The position numbers were made by a program, and so were the translations under genes. A stretch of DNA of 43,766 nucleotides from positions 1 to 43,766 of the forward strand of contig NZ_AOCK01000016.1 in assembly GCF_000348945.1 (NCBI RefSeq). The letters are read 5' to 3'. The stretch comes from Paeniglutamicibacter gangotriensis Lz1y. GTDB lineage: Bacteria > Actinomycetota > Actinomycetes > Actinomycetales > Micrococcaceae. Position 1 is the first letter of the stretch, and each line of letters begins with the position of its first letter. Below, piece after piece: positions 1 to 8,935 of this stretch. The notes below the pieces were generated by a model. It did not search any database. It was not told where the DNA came from and saw only the letters and a list, made by a program, of their open reading frames with translations.

Positions 1-154
1 ATTTGCCGTACTCGGAATGCTCACGCAGCGTGGCGCGCGCCACCGATCTGTGCTCACCGGGCCGGGCGGTGATGACCAGGTATTCGAACCTGTGCCCGGT
101 CTCCCCGGGGACCTGGTCAAGGGGGTGTGGTGCAGCAATTTTCTTTTCGATCAT
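1..154 (-). CDS. DUF5703 family protein, N-terminal part (cut by window edge)
   Basis: Reading the minus strand from an ATG at 154 gives about 51 codons before the window ends. The segment HRFEYLVITARPGEH followed by RATLREHSEYGK resembles the short DUF5703 proteins of actinobacteria, which carry an EYxxLxL...A+xLLTEHAEYGxWE pattern and are usually 55-70 residues long. Their function is unknown. The gene is divergent from the small acidic ORF that begins at 197. The C-terminal end lies outside the window, so length and stop cannot be checked. Confidence 0.6.
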   Translation of the reverse strand, partial: MIEKKIAAPHPLDQVPGETGHRFEYLVITARPGEHRSVARATLREHSEYGK

Positions 155-196
155 GACCCTGTCCATAGTGTGGCTTGTGCCTGTAACGTCGAACAC

Positions 197-454
197 ATGA
201 GTACAGACCCGCGTGTTGCCCTCAGTGTATTGATCAGCTGCCTCGAAGAACACCTTTCGGCGGTGGCGGCCAACCGTGGCGCCCGGGATGCATCCGTCAG
301 CGCCGCGTTCCTTGCGGTGGCCGATTCCTACGAGGAGTACGAGGACGCACTGTACGAGTCATACGCGGAGTTCCTGCCGCTGACCGTGGCCGATGAGGAC
401 GACGACGATGACCCCTACGACCCGGACGGGTTAAACGACGGCGGGGGCAACTAG
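197..454 (+). CDS. small acidic protein of unknown function, conserved-looking
   Basis: An 85-residue protein starting at ATG 197. An amphipathic helical N-terminal half (ALSVLISCLEEHL, then SAAFLAVADSYEEYEDALYE) is followed by an acidic tail (EDDDDDPYDPD) and a Gly/Asn end. From memory, similar proteins sit next to uppP in Arthrobacter relatives, some carrying an unconvincing 'primosomal protein' label; I see no DNA-binding motif that would support it. The start is favoured because TAACGT (184-189) lies 7 bases before the ATG, the spacing of a leaderless actinobacterial start. An in-frame start at 17 exists but would add a low-complexity stretch opposite the DUF5703 gene. Confidence 0.65.
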   Translation: MSTDPRVALSVLISCLEEHLSAVAANRGARDASVSAAFLAVADSYEEYEDALYESYAEFLPLTVADEDDDDDPYDPDGLNDGGGN

Positions 455-564
455 CACCCGGCTTCGGCACCCGTTCCGCCAACCGGCACCTTTGACCCAT
501 CCCAGGGCCCCCGGGGATGGGACCAGGGTATGAACTTCGCCGCACACGGGAGCGCCAACGGGTG

Positions 565-598
565 TTGACGTGCTTGGGTGAAGTAGTGTCGGTACGTG
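565..598 (+). promoter_or_regulatory. probable leaderless promoter of uppP
   Basis: TAGTGT at 584-589 matches the TAnnnT -10 consensus and is 6 bases before GTG 596, so transcription would begin at or next to the start codon. A TTGACG at 565-570 lies only 13 bases upstream of the -10, too close for a standard -35, so only the -10 is proposed. No Shine-Dalgarno sequence precedes the GTG. Confidence 0.4.
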
Positions 599-1420
599 AA
601 TTGGTTTGAAGCGGCCTTCCTAGGGCTGATCCAGGGTCTGACAGAATTTCTCCCCATCTCCTCCAGCGCGCACCTGCGCATCGTGGGGGAGCTGCTGCCG
701 AACGCCGCCGACCCCGGCGCCGCGTTCACTGCAATCACGCAGTTGGGCACGGAAACCGCGGTGCTGGTGTTCTTTTGGAAGGACATCGTGCGCATCATCG
801 GTGCGTGGTTCAATGCACTACGCGGGCGGGTGCCGCACAGCGACCCCGACGCGAAGATGGGCTGGCTGATCATCATCGGCTCCATCCCCATCGCGGTGCT
901 GGGGCTGCTCTTCGAGGAGCAGATCGATACCTCCTTCCGTTCGCTGTGGATCGTGGCGACCACCCTGGTGGTCTTCGGCTTGATCCTGGCGGTCGCCGAC
1001 TACTACGGAAAGCAGAACCGCGAACTCACCGCGCTGAGCCCCAAGCACGGCATTCTCTTCGGCTTCGCCCAGGCGCTGGCCCTGATCCCCGGGGTCTCGC
1101 GCTCCGGAGGCACCATCACCGCGGGATTGTTCATGGGCTACACCCGTGAGGCTGCGGCACGCTACTCGTTCCTGCTGGCCATCCCCGCGGTCTTCGCCTC
1201 CGGGCTCTACAAACTGGCCAAGTCCTTCGACGAGCCCGGGATCTACTCGCTGCCGCAGACCGGCCTGGCGACGCTGATCGCGTTCCTCGTCGGCTTTGTC
1301 ATCGTCGGCTGGTTCCTGAAGTACGTTTCCACCCACAGCTACCGCATTTTTGTCTGGTATCGGGTGGCCCTGGGCCTGGCCCTGTACCTGCTGCTGGGCT
1401 TCGGCGTGATCAACGCGTAG
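596..1420 (+). CDS. uppP: undecaprenyl-diphosphatase (BacA/UppP family)
   Basis: A 274-residue integral membrane enzyme that dephosphorylates undecaprenyl diphosphate so the lipid carrier can be reused for cell-wall synthesis; high copy gives bacitracin resistance. The first family motif is complete: Q13 and E17 in the [17 protein letters not shown] segment, with S22-S24 and H26. The second motif, PGVSRSGGT, lies at residues 165-173 with the catalytic Arg at 169. Multiple hydrophobic segments and the length fit the family (about 265-280). The GTG start is chosen because the conserved N-terminus begins there. The gene is followed by mshC on the same strand after 114 bases. Confidence 0.95.
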   Translation: MNWFEAAFLGLIQGLTEFLPISSSAHLRIVGELLPNAADPGAAFTAITQLGTETAVLVFFWKDIVRIIGAWFNALRGRVPHSDPDAKMGWLIIIGSIPIAVLGLLFEEQIDTSFRSLWIVATTLVVFGLILAVADYYGKQNRELTALSPKHGILFGFAQALALIPGVSRSGGTITAGLFMGYTREAAARYSFLLAIPAVFASGLYKLAKSFDEPGIYSLPQTGLATLIAFLVGFVIVGWFLKYVSTHSYRIFVWYRVALGLALYLLLGFGVINA

Positions 1421-1490
1421 CAAACCCGTCCCCGGATTGCGGAATAACCGTAGGGGCCTTGGGACTTGTTCCTTATGACTGACATTGTGT

Positions 1491-1506
1491 CCCGGGTGCG
1501 CCCGGG
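1491..1506 (+). other. GC-rich hairpin in the mshC leader
   Basis: CCCGGG, loop TGCG, CCCGGG lies about 28 bases before the mshC GTG and just ahead of the GAGAAAGGA ribosome binding site. There is no T-run, so it is not an obvious terminator. A role in leader folding is possible but unproven. Confidence 0.25.
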
Positions 1507-1534
1507 AAGAAGAACCTAGAGAAAGGACGCCCCC

Positions 1535-2809
1535 GTGCTTGCATGGTCAGCGCCCACCGTCCCGCATTTACCGGGAAACGCACCCATCCTGGCGGTGCAT
1601 GACACCGCCACCGGTCAGTTGCAAGACACCGCCGACGCCGCTGCGGCCAACGCCGCGGCGAGCATGTACGTCTGTGGCATCACCCCGTACGACGCGACCC
1701 ACATGGGCCACGCCGCAACCTATGTCGCCTTCGACCTGCTGCTGCGCATCTGGCGCGACGCCGGACGCCCGGTGACCTACGTGCAGAACGTCACCGACAT
1801 CGATGACCCGCTGCTCGAGCGTGCCACGAAGCTGGGGATGGACTGGCAGGTGCTGGCCAAGGAACAGACCGACCTGTTCCGCGCCGACATGGAAGCACTG
1901 AACGTGATCCCGCCCGAGCACTACATTGGGGCCGTGGAATCCATCCCGTGGCTGGTGCCGCTGGTCGAGGAACTGCTGGCCAAGGACCTGGCCTACCCGG
2001 TACCGGGTGAAAATGGTGAGCCCGACGGGGACATCTACTTCGACGCCGAGGGCGCCGCCAGTGCGGCCTGGGAACTGGGTACCGTCAGCGGGTACGACCG
2101 CGAGACCATGCTGGGCTTCTTCGCCGAACGCGGCGGGGATCCGCAGCGCCCGGGCAAGCGCGACGCCCTGGATCCGCTGCTCTGGCGTGTGGCCCGTGCC
2201 GGGGAACCGGAATGGGACGGGGAAACGCTGGGCTCCGGCCGTCCGGGCTGGCACATTGAGTGTTCGGTCATTGCCCGGCGGCTGCTTCCGGCGCCCTTCA
2301 CGGTGCAGGGCGGCGGCTCGGATTTGATCTTCCCGCACCACGAGTTCTCCGCCGGCCACGCCGCAGCCCTCGATGGCAAGGCGCTGGCCGAGACCTACGT
2401 GCACACCGGGATGGTGGGGCTCGACGGGGAAAAGATGAGCAAGTCCCTGGGCAACCTGGTATTGGTTTCGCGTCTGCGCGAGGCCGGGGTGGAGCCGGTG
2501 GCGATCCGCACGGTGCTGCTGGGCCAGCACTACCGCAGCGACTGGTTCTGGACCGAGGACCTGCTGGTCCAGGCCGCCGAACGGCTGACGCGTTGGCGCC
2601 AGCGCGTGACCTCGGCCACCCTGGCCGAAGCCACGGCAGTGATCACCCGCATCCGTGCGCGCCTGGCCAATGACTTGGACTCACCGAGCGCGCTGATGGT
2701 GCTCGACGAGTTTGCCGCCCAGGCAGCCAGTGACGATGGCTCCCAGGGCTCCGGGGAAAAGCTGTTGCTTGATGCCCTCGATGCGCTGCTGGGCTTGAAG
2801 ATCGTCTAA
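1535..2809 (+). CDS. mshC: L-cysteine:1D-myo-inositol 2-amino-2-deoxy-alpha-D-glucopyranoside ligase (mycothiol synthesis)
   Basis: A 424-residue class-I synthetase-like enzyme related to cysteinyl-tRNA synthetase. It joins cysteine to GlcN-Ins in the third step of mycothiol synthesis, the main low-molecular-weight thiol of actinobacteria. Visible signatures are C47[13 protein letters not shown] (zinc ligand and the HIGH-like ATP motif), HIECSVIA and [10 protein letters not shown] (further Cys/His zinc ligands), and KMSKS at 300-304. It is shorter than CysRS because the C-terminal tRNA-binding domain is absent, as expected for MshC. GTG 1535 is preceded by GAGAAAGGA at good spacing. It implies the host uses mycothiol, relevant to the metal and thiol chemistry later in the window. 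Confidence 0.95.
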   Translation: MLAWSAPTVPHLPGNAPILAVHDTATGQLQDTADAAAANAAASMYVCGITPYDATHMGHAATYVAFDLLLRIWRDAGRPVTYVQNVTDIDDPLLERATKLGMDWQVLAKEQTDLFRADMEALNVIPPEHYIGAVESIPWLVPLVEELLAKDLAYPVPGENGEPDGDIYFDAEGAASAAWELGTVSGYDRETMLGFFAERGGDPQRPGKRDALDPLLWRVARAGEPEWDGETLGSGRPGWHIECSVIARRLLPAPFTVQGGGSDLIFPHHEFSAGHAAALDGKALAETYVHTGMVGLDGEKMSKSLGNLVLVSRLREAGVEPVAIRTVLLGQHYRSDWFWTEDLLVQAAERLTRWRQRVTSATLAEATAVITRIRARLANDLDSPSALMVLDEFAAQAASDDGSQGSGEKLLLDALDALLGLKIV

Positions 2810-2828
2810 CTGACCAGCACCTCAAACA

Positions 2829-2882
2829 CGTCCCGCAGCACCTGCCTGAAACGGCGGGTGCTGCGGGACGCGTTTTTGTTTC
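2829..2882 (+). terminator. rho-independent terminator after mshC
   Basis: An 18-base-pair stem (2829-2846 pairing with 2853-2870, one G-T pair) with loop TGAAAC is followed by CGTTTTTGTTT. It sits 20 bases after the mshC stop, between convergent mshC and the PAC2 gene. In the minus direction the T-run is weaker, so it mainly serves mshC. Confidence 0.9.
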
Positions 2883-2923
2883 AGTTAGATCAGCTGGGCC
2901 GGGGCCCGGCTAGCCGGAAGTCG

Positions 2924-3946
2924 CTAGGGCGAATTCGGGCCCTCGGGCGAGGCCGGATCATCGGGTGACTCGGGGGTGTCGGGGGTGTCGGGGGAGCGCG
3001 GTGCCTCGGGTGCCCCGGTATCCGGACCCGGATCATGCTCGCGGTGCATCCCGGGCCCGCCGGGGTGGTGCCGGCGCTTGAGATAGCGCTCGAACTCCTT
3101 GGCGATAGCCTCGCCGGTGGCTTCGGGCAGCTCGGTGGCGTCCTGCGCCTCCTCCAACTGCTGCACATAGGCAGCCACTTCCGCATCTCCCGTGGCCAGG
3201 GCGTTGACCCCACGTTCCCAGGCTTGGGCATCCTCGGTGAGCTCACGCAGGTCAAGCTGCAAGGGCAGAAGCTCCTCCACCCGGCGCAGCAACGCCAACT
3301 GGGCCTTGGGGGAGGGCGGCTGGGCCACATAATGCGGGACGGCTGACCAAACCGAGAGTGTGGGCAACCCCGCGGCCTCGGAAAATTGGGCCAGCACCCC
3401 CAGAATCCCGGTGGGTCCCTCATAGCCAGCGGCATGGGCACCTAAGGCCTCGCGCACCGCCGGGTCGTCGCTGGAGACCGAGGCCTGGATGGGACGGGTG
3501 TGTGGCACATCGGCCAACAGTGAGCCCAGGGCCATCACCCCCTGCACGTTTTCTTCCTCGGCACGGGTGAGCACCTCGGTGATGAACGCCTTCCACCGAT
3601 ACGTCGGCTCCACCCCGCGCACTAGCAACAGGTCCACGGGGGAGCCGGGCACCGTGGCCCGGTAGAACCTGGTGGTCGGCCATTTGATCACTCGCTTGCC
3701 CGAGGCGTTGCGGCTCACCTGGGGGCGGGAGAACTGGTAGTCGTAGTAGTCGTCATCGCCAATGCCTTCCAGCTTCACCGCACCGGTAGCAGACTTGATG
3801 GTCTTCAGCGCCTGGCTCGCCGCATCGCCTGCGTCATTCCAGCCCTCGAAGGCGACCACCATGATCGCCGGTCGCGCCGGTGCCTCGAGTGCCGATGCCG
3901 CCACCAGGGAGGTCAGTGTCACTGGATCATTCATATCTTCGCTCAC
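2924..3946 (-). CDS. PAC2 family protein (proteasome-assembly-chaperone-like fold)
   Basis: A 340-residue protein. The first roughly 280 residues carry the PAC2 pattern: AIMVVAFEGWNDAGDAAS near residue 30, YDYQFSRPQV near 70, LLLVRGVEPTYRWKAF, GVMALGSLLADVPHTRP and the Gly-rich YEGPTGILGVLA region. Eukaryotic PAC2 helps assemble 20S proteasomes; the role of the actinobacterial members is not established. The C-terminal 45 residues are a Pro/Asp/Glu/Ser-rich, probably disordered tail. GTG 3946 is preceded at 6 bases by TAGGGT, a leaderless arrangement. The proteasome locus starts about 3.3 kb away; a functional link is speculation. Confidence 0.85.
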   Translation of the reverse strand: MSEDMNDPVTLTSLVAASALEAPARPAIMVVAFEGWNDAGDAASQALKTIKSATGAVKLEGIGDDDYYDYQFSRPQVSRNASGKRVIKWPTTRFYRATVPGSPVDLLLVRGVEPTYRWKAFITEVLTRAEEENVQGVMALGSLLADVPHTRPIQASVSSDDPAVREALGAHAAGYEGPTGILGVLAQFSEAAGLPTLSVWSAVPHYVAQPPSPKAQLALLRRVEELLPLQLDLRELTEDAQAWERGVNALATGDAEVAAYVQQLEEAQDATELPEATGEAIAKEFERYLKRRHHPGGPGMHREHDPGPDTGAPEAPRSPDTPDTPESPDDPASPEGPNSP

Positions 3947-4007
3947 ATCCTCACCCTAGCGCGCGGATCGGTCGCCGGGTCAAGGCCGCACCCACTAGAA
4001 TTGGGGC
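3947..4007. promoter_or_regulatory. divergent leaderless promoters for PAC2 gene and HAD gene
   Basis: On the plus strand TAGAAT (3996-4001) is 6 bases before ATG 4008. On the minus strand TAGGGT (plus 3953-3958) is 6 bases before GTG 3946. Both fit TAnnnT -10 boxes positioned for leaderless transcripts, and neither gene has a convincing ribosome binding site. Confidence 0.45.
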
Positions 4008-4727
4008 ATGCCAACCCAGAATTGCGCCCCCGCGCCCACCCATGCCCAGGACTCCCAAATCCAGGGTGTGCTGTGGGACATGGACGGAACCCTGCTTGAC
4101 ACCGAACCCTATTGGATGGCCGCCGAGGCCAAACTCGTGGCCGACTTCGGCGGTACCTGGAGCGAGGAACAGGCGATGAGCCTGGTGGGCAACGCCCTGC
4201 CGGACGCCGCCGCCGCGCTGCGTGCCGCGGGGGTCGACCTTGAACCTCGCCAGATCATCGACAGGCTCCTGGCCGAGGTGCTCGACGGAGTGCGTCGCCA
4301 CGTCGAATGGCGTCCCGGTGCCCTGGAACTGCTCGAAGCCTTGCACCTGGCCAACATCCCCTGCGGACTGGTGACCATGTCCGAAGAACCACTGGCCAAA
4401 CTCGTCCTGGAGGCCCTGCCGCGGGAGTACTTTGCCTTCCGCATAACCGGGGAGATGGTGCAGCGAGGCAAACCGCACCCGGACCCCTACCTGCTGGGAC
4501 TGGCGAAGCTGGGAGAACTCGTGCCCGATCTGGACCCTGGCCGGGTCATCGGCCTGGAAGACTCAGCCCCCGGCATCAGCTCGGCCGCGGCCAGCGGCAT
4601 CACCGCCCTATTGATCCCGCACATCGCCGAGGTCCCCGATTCCCCGCACTTCCAGCGCATCGACTCGCTGTGCGAGCTTGATCCGGCAACGCTGGACGGC
4701 TACGTGCGCACCGGGACTCGCGCATGA
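4008..4727 (+). CDS. HAD-superfamily hydrolase (phosphatase, subfamily IA-like)
   Basis: A 239-residue cytoplasmic phosphatase. Motif I is WDMDGTLLDTE with nucleophile D24 and acid D26, motif II is VTMSEE, motif III is the Lys of RGKPHPDPY, and motif IV is GLEDSAPGI. The helical cap between motifs I and II is the subfamily-I type seen in beta-phosphoglucomutase and phosphoglycolate phosphatase. The substrate cannot be told. The stop codon overlaps the start of the downstream protease by 4 bases (ATGA), so the two are probably co-translated. Confidence 0.88.
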   Translation: MPTQNCAPAPTHAQDSQIQGVLWDMDGTLLDTEPYWMAAEAKLVADFGGTWSEEQAMSLVGNALPDAAAALRAAGVDLEPRQIIDRLLAEVLDGVRRHVEWRPGALELLEALHLANIPCGLVTMSEEPLAKLVLEALPREYFAFRITGEMVQRGKPHPDPYLLGLAKLGELVPDLDPGRVIGLEDSAPGISSAAASGITALLIPHIAEVPDSPHFQRIDSLCELDPATLDGYVRTGTRA

Positions 4728-5851
4728 GCGAAGCAGGCACCAAGCGCTCCGGGATCCCACTGGGCTCCATCTTCGGTGTCCCGGTCTCCCTGGCCTGGTC
4801 CTGGTTTCTGATCACCGGGTTCATCGTGGTCGTCTTCGGGCCCACGGTGGCCCGCGCGATGCCGGGATTGGGTGCCGGCGCCTACGCGGTGGCCTTCACC
4901 TATGCGGTGCTGCTGGCCATCTCGGTGCTTATCCACGAACTCGCCCACGCGCTCACCGCCAAGGCCTTCGGTTGGCCCGGCGCGCGGATCACACTGACCC
5001 TCTGGGGCGGACACACCCAGTTCTCCTCCTTCAACGCCACCCCCGGCCGCTCACTGGCCGTGGCCATGGCCGGACCCGCGGCGAACTTCGTGCTGGCCGG
5101 GCTGGGCTACTGGCTGTTGCTCTGGGTCCAACCCACCGGGGTGCCCTACCTCTTGTGGGACATCGTGATCTGGGCGAACCTGCTGGTGGCAATCTTCAAT
5201 GTGCTGCCCGGGCTGCCGCTGGATGGCGGTCGGCTGGTCGAATCCGCCGTCTGGCGCTACACCGGGAACCAGGACCGCGGGACCATCGCCGCCGGCTGGG
5301 CCGGACGCGTGCTGGTGATCCTGGTGGTGGGCTTCTTCGTGATCGGCCCGCTGGTTCAAGACAAGCCACTGGACCTCCAGGTCCTGATCATCGCGGTGCT
5401 GGTGGGCGGATTCATGTGGGTGGGCGCCTCCCAGGGCATCACCCACGCCAAGCTGCGCCTGCGCCTGCCGCTGGTGAAGGTGCGCGAGCTGATGGAGCCG
5501 GCAACGGCCATCCGCCAGGATTCCACCCTCGCCGACGTCTCCGCCCGGCTGGCCGACCGCGGCGGACGGGTCATCCTCATCGATTCCACCGGAATGCCCG
5601 TGGCGGTCATCGACGAGGCAACCCTTCACACCATCGATGAGGCGGTGCTGGCCCAAAGCCCCGCACTATCCGCCGCCCGCGCCCTGGGATCCGGGGCCGT
5701 GGTGGACGCCGATGCCGACGGACGGGCGTTGATCGGCTACCTGGCCACCCTGCAGGGCAGCGAATACGCGGTCATCGACTCCGGCCACCGGGTCGTGGGC
5801 CTGCTGAGCCAGGCACGCATCGTCGCGGCCATCACCGGCAAACCCCACTAG
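4724..5851 (+). CDS. site-2 protease (M50 family) with C-terminal CBS domains
   Basis: A 375-residue membrane metalloprotease, Rip/SpoIVFB-like. H71-ELAH-75 is the zinc HExxH motif in a membrane segment, and NVLPGLPLDGG with D167 gives the third zinc ligand. Six or so hydrophobic segments lie in residues 10-240. The C-terminal 130 residues look like a CBS pair (LMEPATAIRQD, then VIDSGHRVVGLLSQARIV). M50-CBS proteins usually bind nucleotides through the CBS part and cleave membrane-bound regulators, but the substrate here is unknown. It overlaps the HAD gene by 4 bases. Confidence 0.9.
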   Translation: MSEAGTKRSGIPLGSIFGVPVSLAWSWFLITGFIVVVFGPTVARAMPGLGAGAYAVAFTYAVLLAISVLIHELAHALTAKAFGWPGARITLTLWGGHTQFSSFNATPGRSLAVAMAGPAANFVLAGLGYWLLLWVQPTGVPYLLWDIVIWANLLVAIFNVLPGLPLDGGRLVESAVWRYTGNQDRGTIAAGWAGRVLVILVVGFFVIGPLVQDKPLDLQVLIIAVLVGGFMWVGASQGITHAKLRLRLPLVKVRELMEPATAIRQDSTLADVSARLADRGGRVILIDSTGMPVAVIDEATLHTIDEAVLAQSPALSAARALGSGAVVDADADGRALIGYLATLQGSEYAVIDSGHRVVGLLSQARIVAAITGKPH

Positions 5852-5861
5852 CATCGCACCC

Positions 5862-5878
5862 CCGGCCCGCAGGGCCGG
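5862..5878 (+). other. short GC hairpin between the M50 protease gene and trmI
   Basis: CCGGCCC, loop GCA, GGGCCGG: a 7-base-pair stem in the 71-base gap. It lacks a T-run, so it may be a weak attenuator or just intergenic structure. Confidence 0.3.
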
Positions 5879-5922
5879 ATGAACCGCAGACAACCACCCA
5901 GATAAGGACACCCCAGAAGCAC

Positions 5923-7017
5923 ATGAGCCACACGCCAGCAGCACCCCACGGCGCCGAGAGCCGCCGCGGACCCTTCCGTCCCGGCGACAGGATCCAGCTC
6001 ACCGACGAGAAGCGGCGGATCAACACGATCACGCTGACTCCGGGCGGCGAATTCCACACGCATAAGGGCGTGCTGTTCCACGACGATTTGATCGGACTGC
6101 CCGAGGGCTCACTGGTGGAGAACACCAACGAGATCCGCTACCAGGCGTTGCGCCCGCTGCTGAAAGATTTTGTGCTCTCGATGCCGCGTGGCGCCACCGT
6201 GGTCTACCCGAAGGATGCCGGCCAGATCATCGCGATGGGCGATATCTACCCCGGTGCCCGCGTGGTGGAGGCGGGGGTCGGCTCCGGTGCCCTGTCGATG
6301 TCGCTGCTGCGCGCGGTGGGCGATGCCGGCTACCTGCACTCCTTCGAACGCCGCGAGGAATTTGCCGAGATCGCCCGCGGCAACGTGGACACCGTCTTCG
6401 GCGGCCGGCACCCGGCCTGGCAGATCACCATCGGAGACTTCCAGGAGCAGGTGCTCAAAACCGAGGAACCCGGCACGGTGGACCGCGTGGTGTTGGACAT
6501 GCTCTCACCGTGGGAATGTGTTGATGCGGTTTCCACCGTGTTGGCTTCCGGCGGGGTCTGGGTCAACTACGTGGCCACCGTGACGCAGATGTCACGCACC
6601 GTGGAGGCGATCCGTGCCAGCGGCCTGTACACCGAGCCCGAGTCGTTCGAGACCATGGTCCGTGGCTGGCATGTCGACGGGCTGGCCGTACGTCCCGATC
6701 ACCGGATGGTCGCGCACACCGCGTTCCTGATCACCTGCCGCCGGCTTGCCGACGGTGCCGTGGGCATCCCCGGGGCCAAGCGCGTGAAGGAGCACTCGTA
6801 CTCGCCAGAGGACCTGGAAACCTGGACCCGCTCGCAGGATCCCGAGGCCTGGAGCCAAGAAGCCTTGGGGGAGCGGCCGGTCTCGGACAAGAAATTGCGT
6901 CGCGCCGCGAAGGACGCCAAGTCGATGATCCAGCGTGGCTCGCTGCCCGCCGGCACCGAAAGCGCCGATGCCGGGACCCTGACGGAGCCGAGCACCGAAG
7001 CCGACACCGGCAACTAG
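5923..7017 (+). CDS. trmI: tRNA (adenine(58)-N1)-methyltransferase TrmI
   Basis: A 364-residue SAM-dependent methyltransferase that makes m1A58 in the tRNA T-loop. An N-terminal beta domain (GPFRPGDRIQLTDEKRR, then FHTHKG, residues 15-60) precedes the Rossmann core with the SAM motif VVEAGVGSGALSMSL (Gly-rich part at 118-122). Later elements include VLDMLSPWE and the GWHVDGLAVRPDHRM segment typical of TrmI. About 80 extra C-terminal residues, rich in charge and Thr/Glu, are longer than the minimal family. In actinobacteria trmI commonly lies directly upstream of the proteasome ATPase, as here. Confidence 0.93.
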   Translation: MSHTPAAPHGAESRRGPFRPGDRIQLTDEKRRINTITLTPGGEFHTHKGVLFHDDLIGLPEGSLVENTNEIRYQALRPLLKDFVLSMPRGATVVYPKDAGQIIAMGDIYPGARVVEAGVGSGALSMSLLRAVGDAGYLHSFERREEFAEIARGNVDTVFGGRHPAWQITIGDFQEQVLKTEEPGTVDRVVLDMLSPWECVDAVSTVLASGGVWVNYVATVTQMSRTVEAIRASGLYTEPESFETMVRGWHVDGLAVRPDHRMVAHTAFLITCRRLADGAVGIPGAKRVKEHSYSPEDLETWTRSQDPEAWSQEALGERPVSDKKLRRAAKDAKSMIQRGSLPAGTESADAGTLTEPSTEADTGN

Positions 7018-7036
7018 CTTCACCAAGCACCAGACA

Positions 7037-7098
7037 CGCAGCACCTTCCCCCACAAGGCCCTTGGCACACCGTGAGGGAAGGTGCTGCGGTCATATTT
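7037..7098 (+). terminator. terminator-like hairpin after trmI
   Basis: A perfect 14-base-pair stem (7037-7050 with 7076-7089) encloses a 25-base loop and is followed by GTCATATTTCC. The T-content is modest, so it may terminate only partly and allow some read-through into the proteasome ATPase gene. Confidence 0.6.
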
Positions 7099-7198
7099 CC
7101 TGCTTTCGGCCGTCCCCATGCCTAGGATGGGATTAATGAAGATGTCCGTCGGCTCGCGTCGGAGGGCATCGGGCCACAGGACTATGCGAAACAGGTGG

Positions 7199-8935
7199 AT
7201 GATGGGCGAAAATACGGAACCCACACGGCTCGAGGGCCTGCTCACCGCGGCCGAGCGGCAGCTGAACATCGTGCGGGACAAAAACCGCCAGCTCGATCGG
7301 CAACTAGCCACCGCCGGGGCCAACAACTCCCGGATGGTCGCGATGCTGGAGCGCACCCGCGAGGAGATCCTGAACCTCAAGTCCGGGCTCGAGAAGGACG
7401 GGGACACCCCCTTCAGCCACGGCACCATCGTGGATCTGCACGCCCGCAGCCACCCGGAGGCCGGGATCGCCATTTCCTCCACCGGCGTGCAATCGGCAGA
7501 CATTGTCCAGGGCGGGCGCAAACTGCGCGTGGGGATCTCCCCGCTGCTCGAATTCACCAAGCTGGCCATCGGCCAGGACGTGCTGCTCAACGAATCCCTG
7601 GTCATCGTCGCCGGGCTCGGCTACGAGAAATCCGGGGAACTGGTCACCGTGAAAGAGGTCCTGGAGGATCACCGGGTGGTGGCCATGGGACGGGCCGATG
7701 ATCAGCGGGTCATCCGTCTGGCCGCCCCGCTGATCAACGACAACGTCCGGGTGGGCGACGTGTTGACCCTGGATACCCGCACCGGGTTGGGCCTGGAAAA
7801 GGTGCACCTCTCCGACATGCAGTCGCTGGTGCTCGAGGAGGTCCCGAACATCTCCTACGCCGATATCGGCGGGCTGAGCGATCAGATCGAGGCCATCCGC
7901 GACGCCGTGGAACTGCCCTTCCTGCACCCGGATCTGTACCGCGAACACGGGCTCACCGCCCCCAAGGGTATCTTGCTGTACGGGCCCCCGGGCTGCGGCA
8001 AGACGCTGATCGCCAAGGCCGTGGCGCACTCACTGGCCGAGCGCACCCACGAGCGCAACGGCGACACCGGGACGGCCAAGAGCTACTTCCTGAACATCAA
8101 GGGCCCCGAGCTGCTCGATAAGTACGTCGGGGAGACCGAACGCCATATCCGGCTGATCTTCGCCCGCGCCCGCGAAAAGGCCGCCGGCGGCAACCCGGTG
8201 GTGGTGTTCTTCGACGAGATGGATTCGCTGTTCCGCACCCGTGGCACCGGGATCTCCTCCGATGTGGAAACCACCATCGTCCCGCAGCTGCTGGCCGAGA
8301 TCGACGGAGTGGAGCGACTGGATAACGTCATCGTCATCGGCGCCTCCAACCGCGAGGACATGATCGACCCGGCCATCCTGCGCCCGGGCCGGTTGGATGT
8401 GAAGATCAAGATCCGTCGGCCCGACGCCCAGGGAGCGGCAGAGATCTTCGCGAAGTACCTCACCGCGGACTTGCCGCTGCACCCGGATGATCTGGCCGAA
8501 CACGGCAACGACCCTCAGGCCTGCGTGCGCGCCATGATTCAGGCGACGGTCGATGCCATGTACTCCACCGGGGAACAAAACCAGTTCCTGGAGGTCACCT
8601 ACGCCAACACCGAAACAGAGATCCTGTACTTCAAGGACTTCTCCTCCGGAGCGGTGATCAGCAACGTCGTGGACCGCGCCAAAAAATCTGCCATCAAGGC
8701 GCTGCTCACCGGCCAGCAGCGCGGGCTGCGCATGGAGCACCTGCTCGATGCCGTGGTGGAGGAATTCCATGAGCACGAGGACATGCCCAACACCACCAAC
8801 CCGGATGACTGGGCACGGATCTCCGGGCGCAAGGGCGAGCGGATCACCTACATCCGCACCATCGTGGCGGACAAGAACGGGCGCGGCAAGACCCTGCCCA
8901 CCCCCGGGGCCGACGACACCGGACAGTACCTGTGA
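7199..8935 (+). CDS. arc: proteasome-activating AAA ATPase ARC/Mpa
   Basis: The hexameric ATPase that recognises pupylated proteins, unfolds them and feeds the 20S core. From ATG 7199 it has 578 residues: an N-terminal coiled coil (about 10-75) that binds Pup, a double OB region (75-225), and an AAA domain with Walker A GPPGCGKT (262-269), pore loop KYVGETE, Walker B VVFFDEMD and arginine-finger region RPGRLD. It ends in GQYL, the Mpa-type tail that docks on the alpha ring. The start is uncertain: ATG 7136 is preceded 7 bases upstream by TAGGAT (7123-7128), a leaderless layout, and would add 21 basic residues. ATGs at 7199/7202 follow AGGTGG directly. The stop overlaps dop by 4 bases. Confidence 0.95.
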   Translation: MMGENTEPTRLEGLLTAAERQLNIVRDKNRQLDRQLATAGANNSRMVAMLERTREEILNLKSGLEKDGDTPFSHGTIVDLHARSHPEAGIAISSTGVQSADIVQGGRKLRVGISPLLEFTKLAIGQDVLLNESLVIVAGLGYEKSGELVTVKEVLEDHRVVAMGRADDQRVIRLAAPLINDNVRVGDVLTLDTRTGLGLEKVHLSDMQSLVLEEVPNISYADIGGLSDQIEAIRDAVELPFLHPDLYREHGLTAPKGILLYGPPGCGKTLIAKAVAHSLAERTHERNGDTGTAKSYFLNIKGPELLDKYVGETERHIRLIFARAREKAAGGNPVVVFFDEMDSLFRTRGTGISSDVETTIVPQLLAEIDGVERLDNVIVIGASNREDMIDPAILRPGRLDVKIKIRRPDAQGAAEIFAKYLTADLPLHPDDLAEHGNDPQACVRAMIQATVDAMYSTGEQNQFLEVTYANTETEILYFKDFSSGAVISNVVDRAKKSAIKALLTGQQRGLRMEHLLDAVVEEFHEHEDMPNTTNPDDWARISGRKGERITYIRTIVADKNGRGKTLPTPGADDTGQYL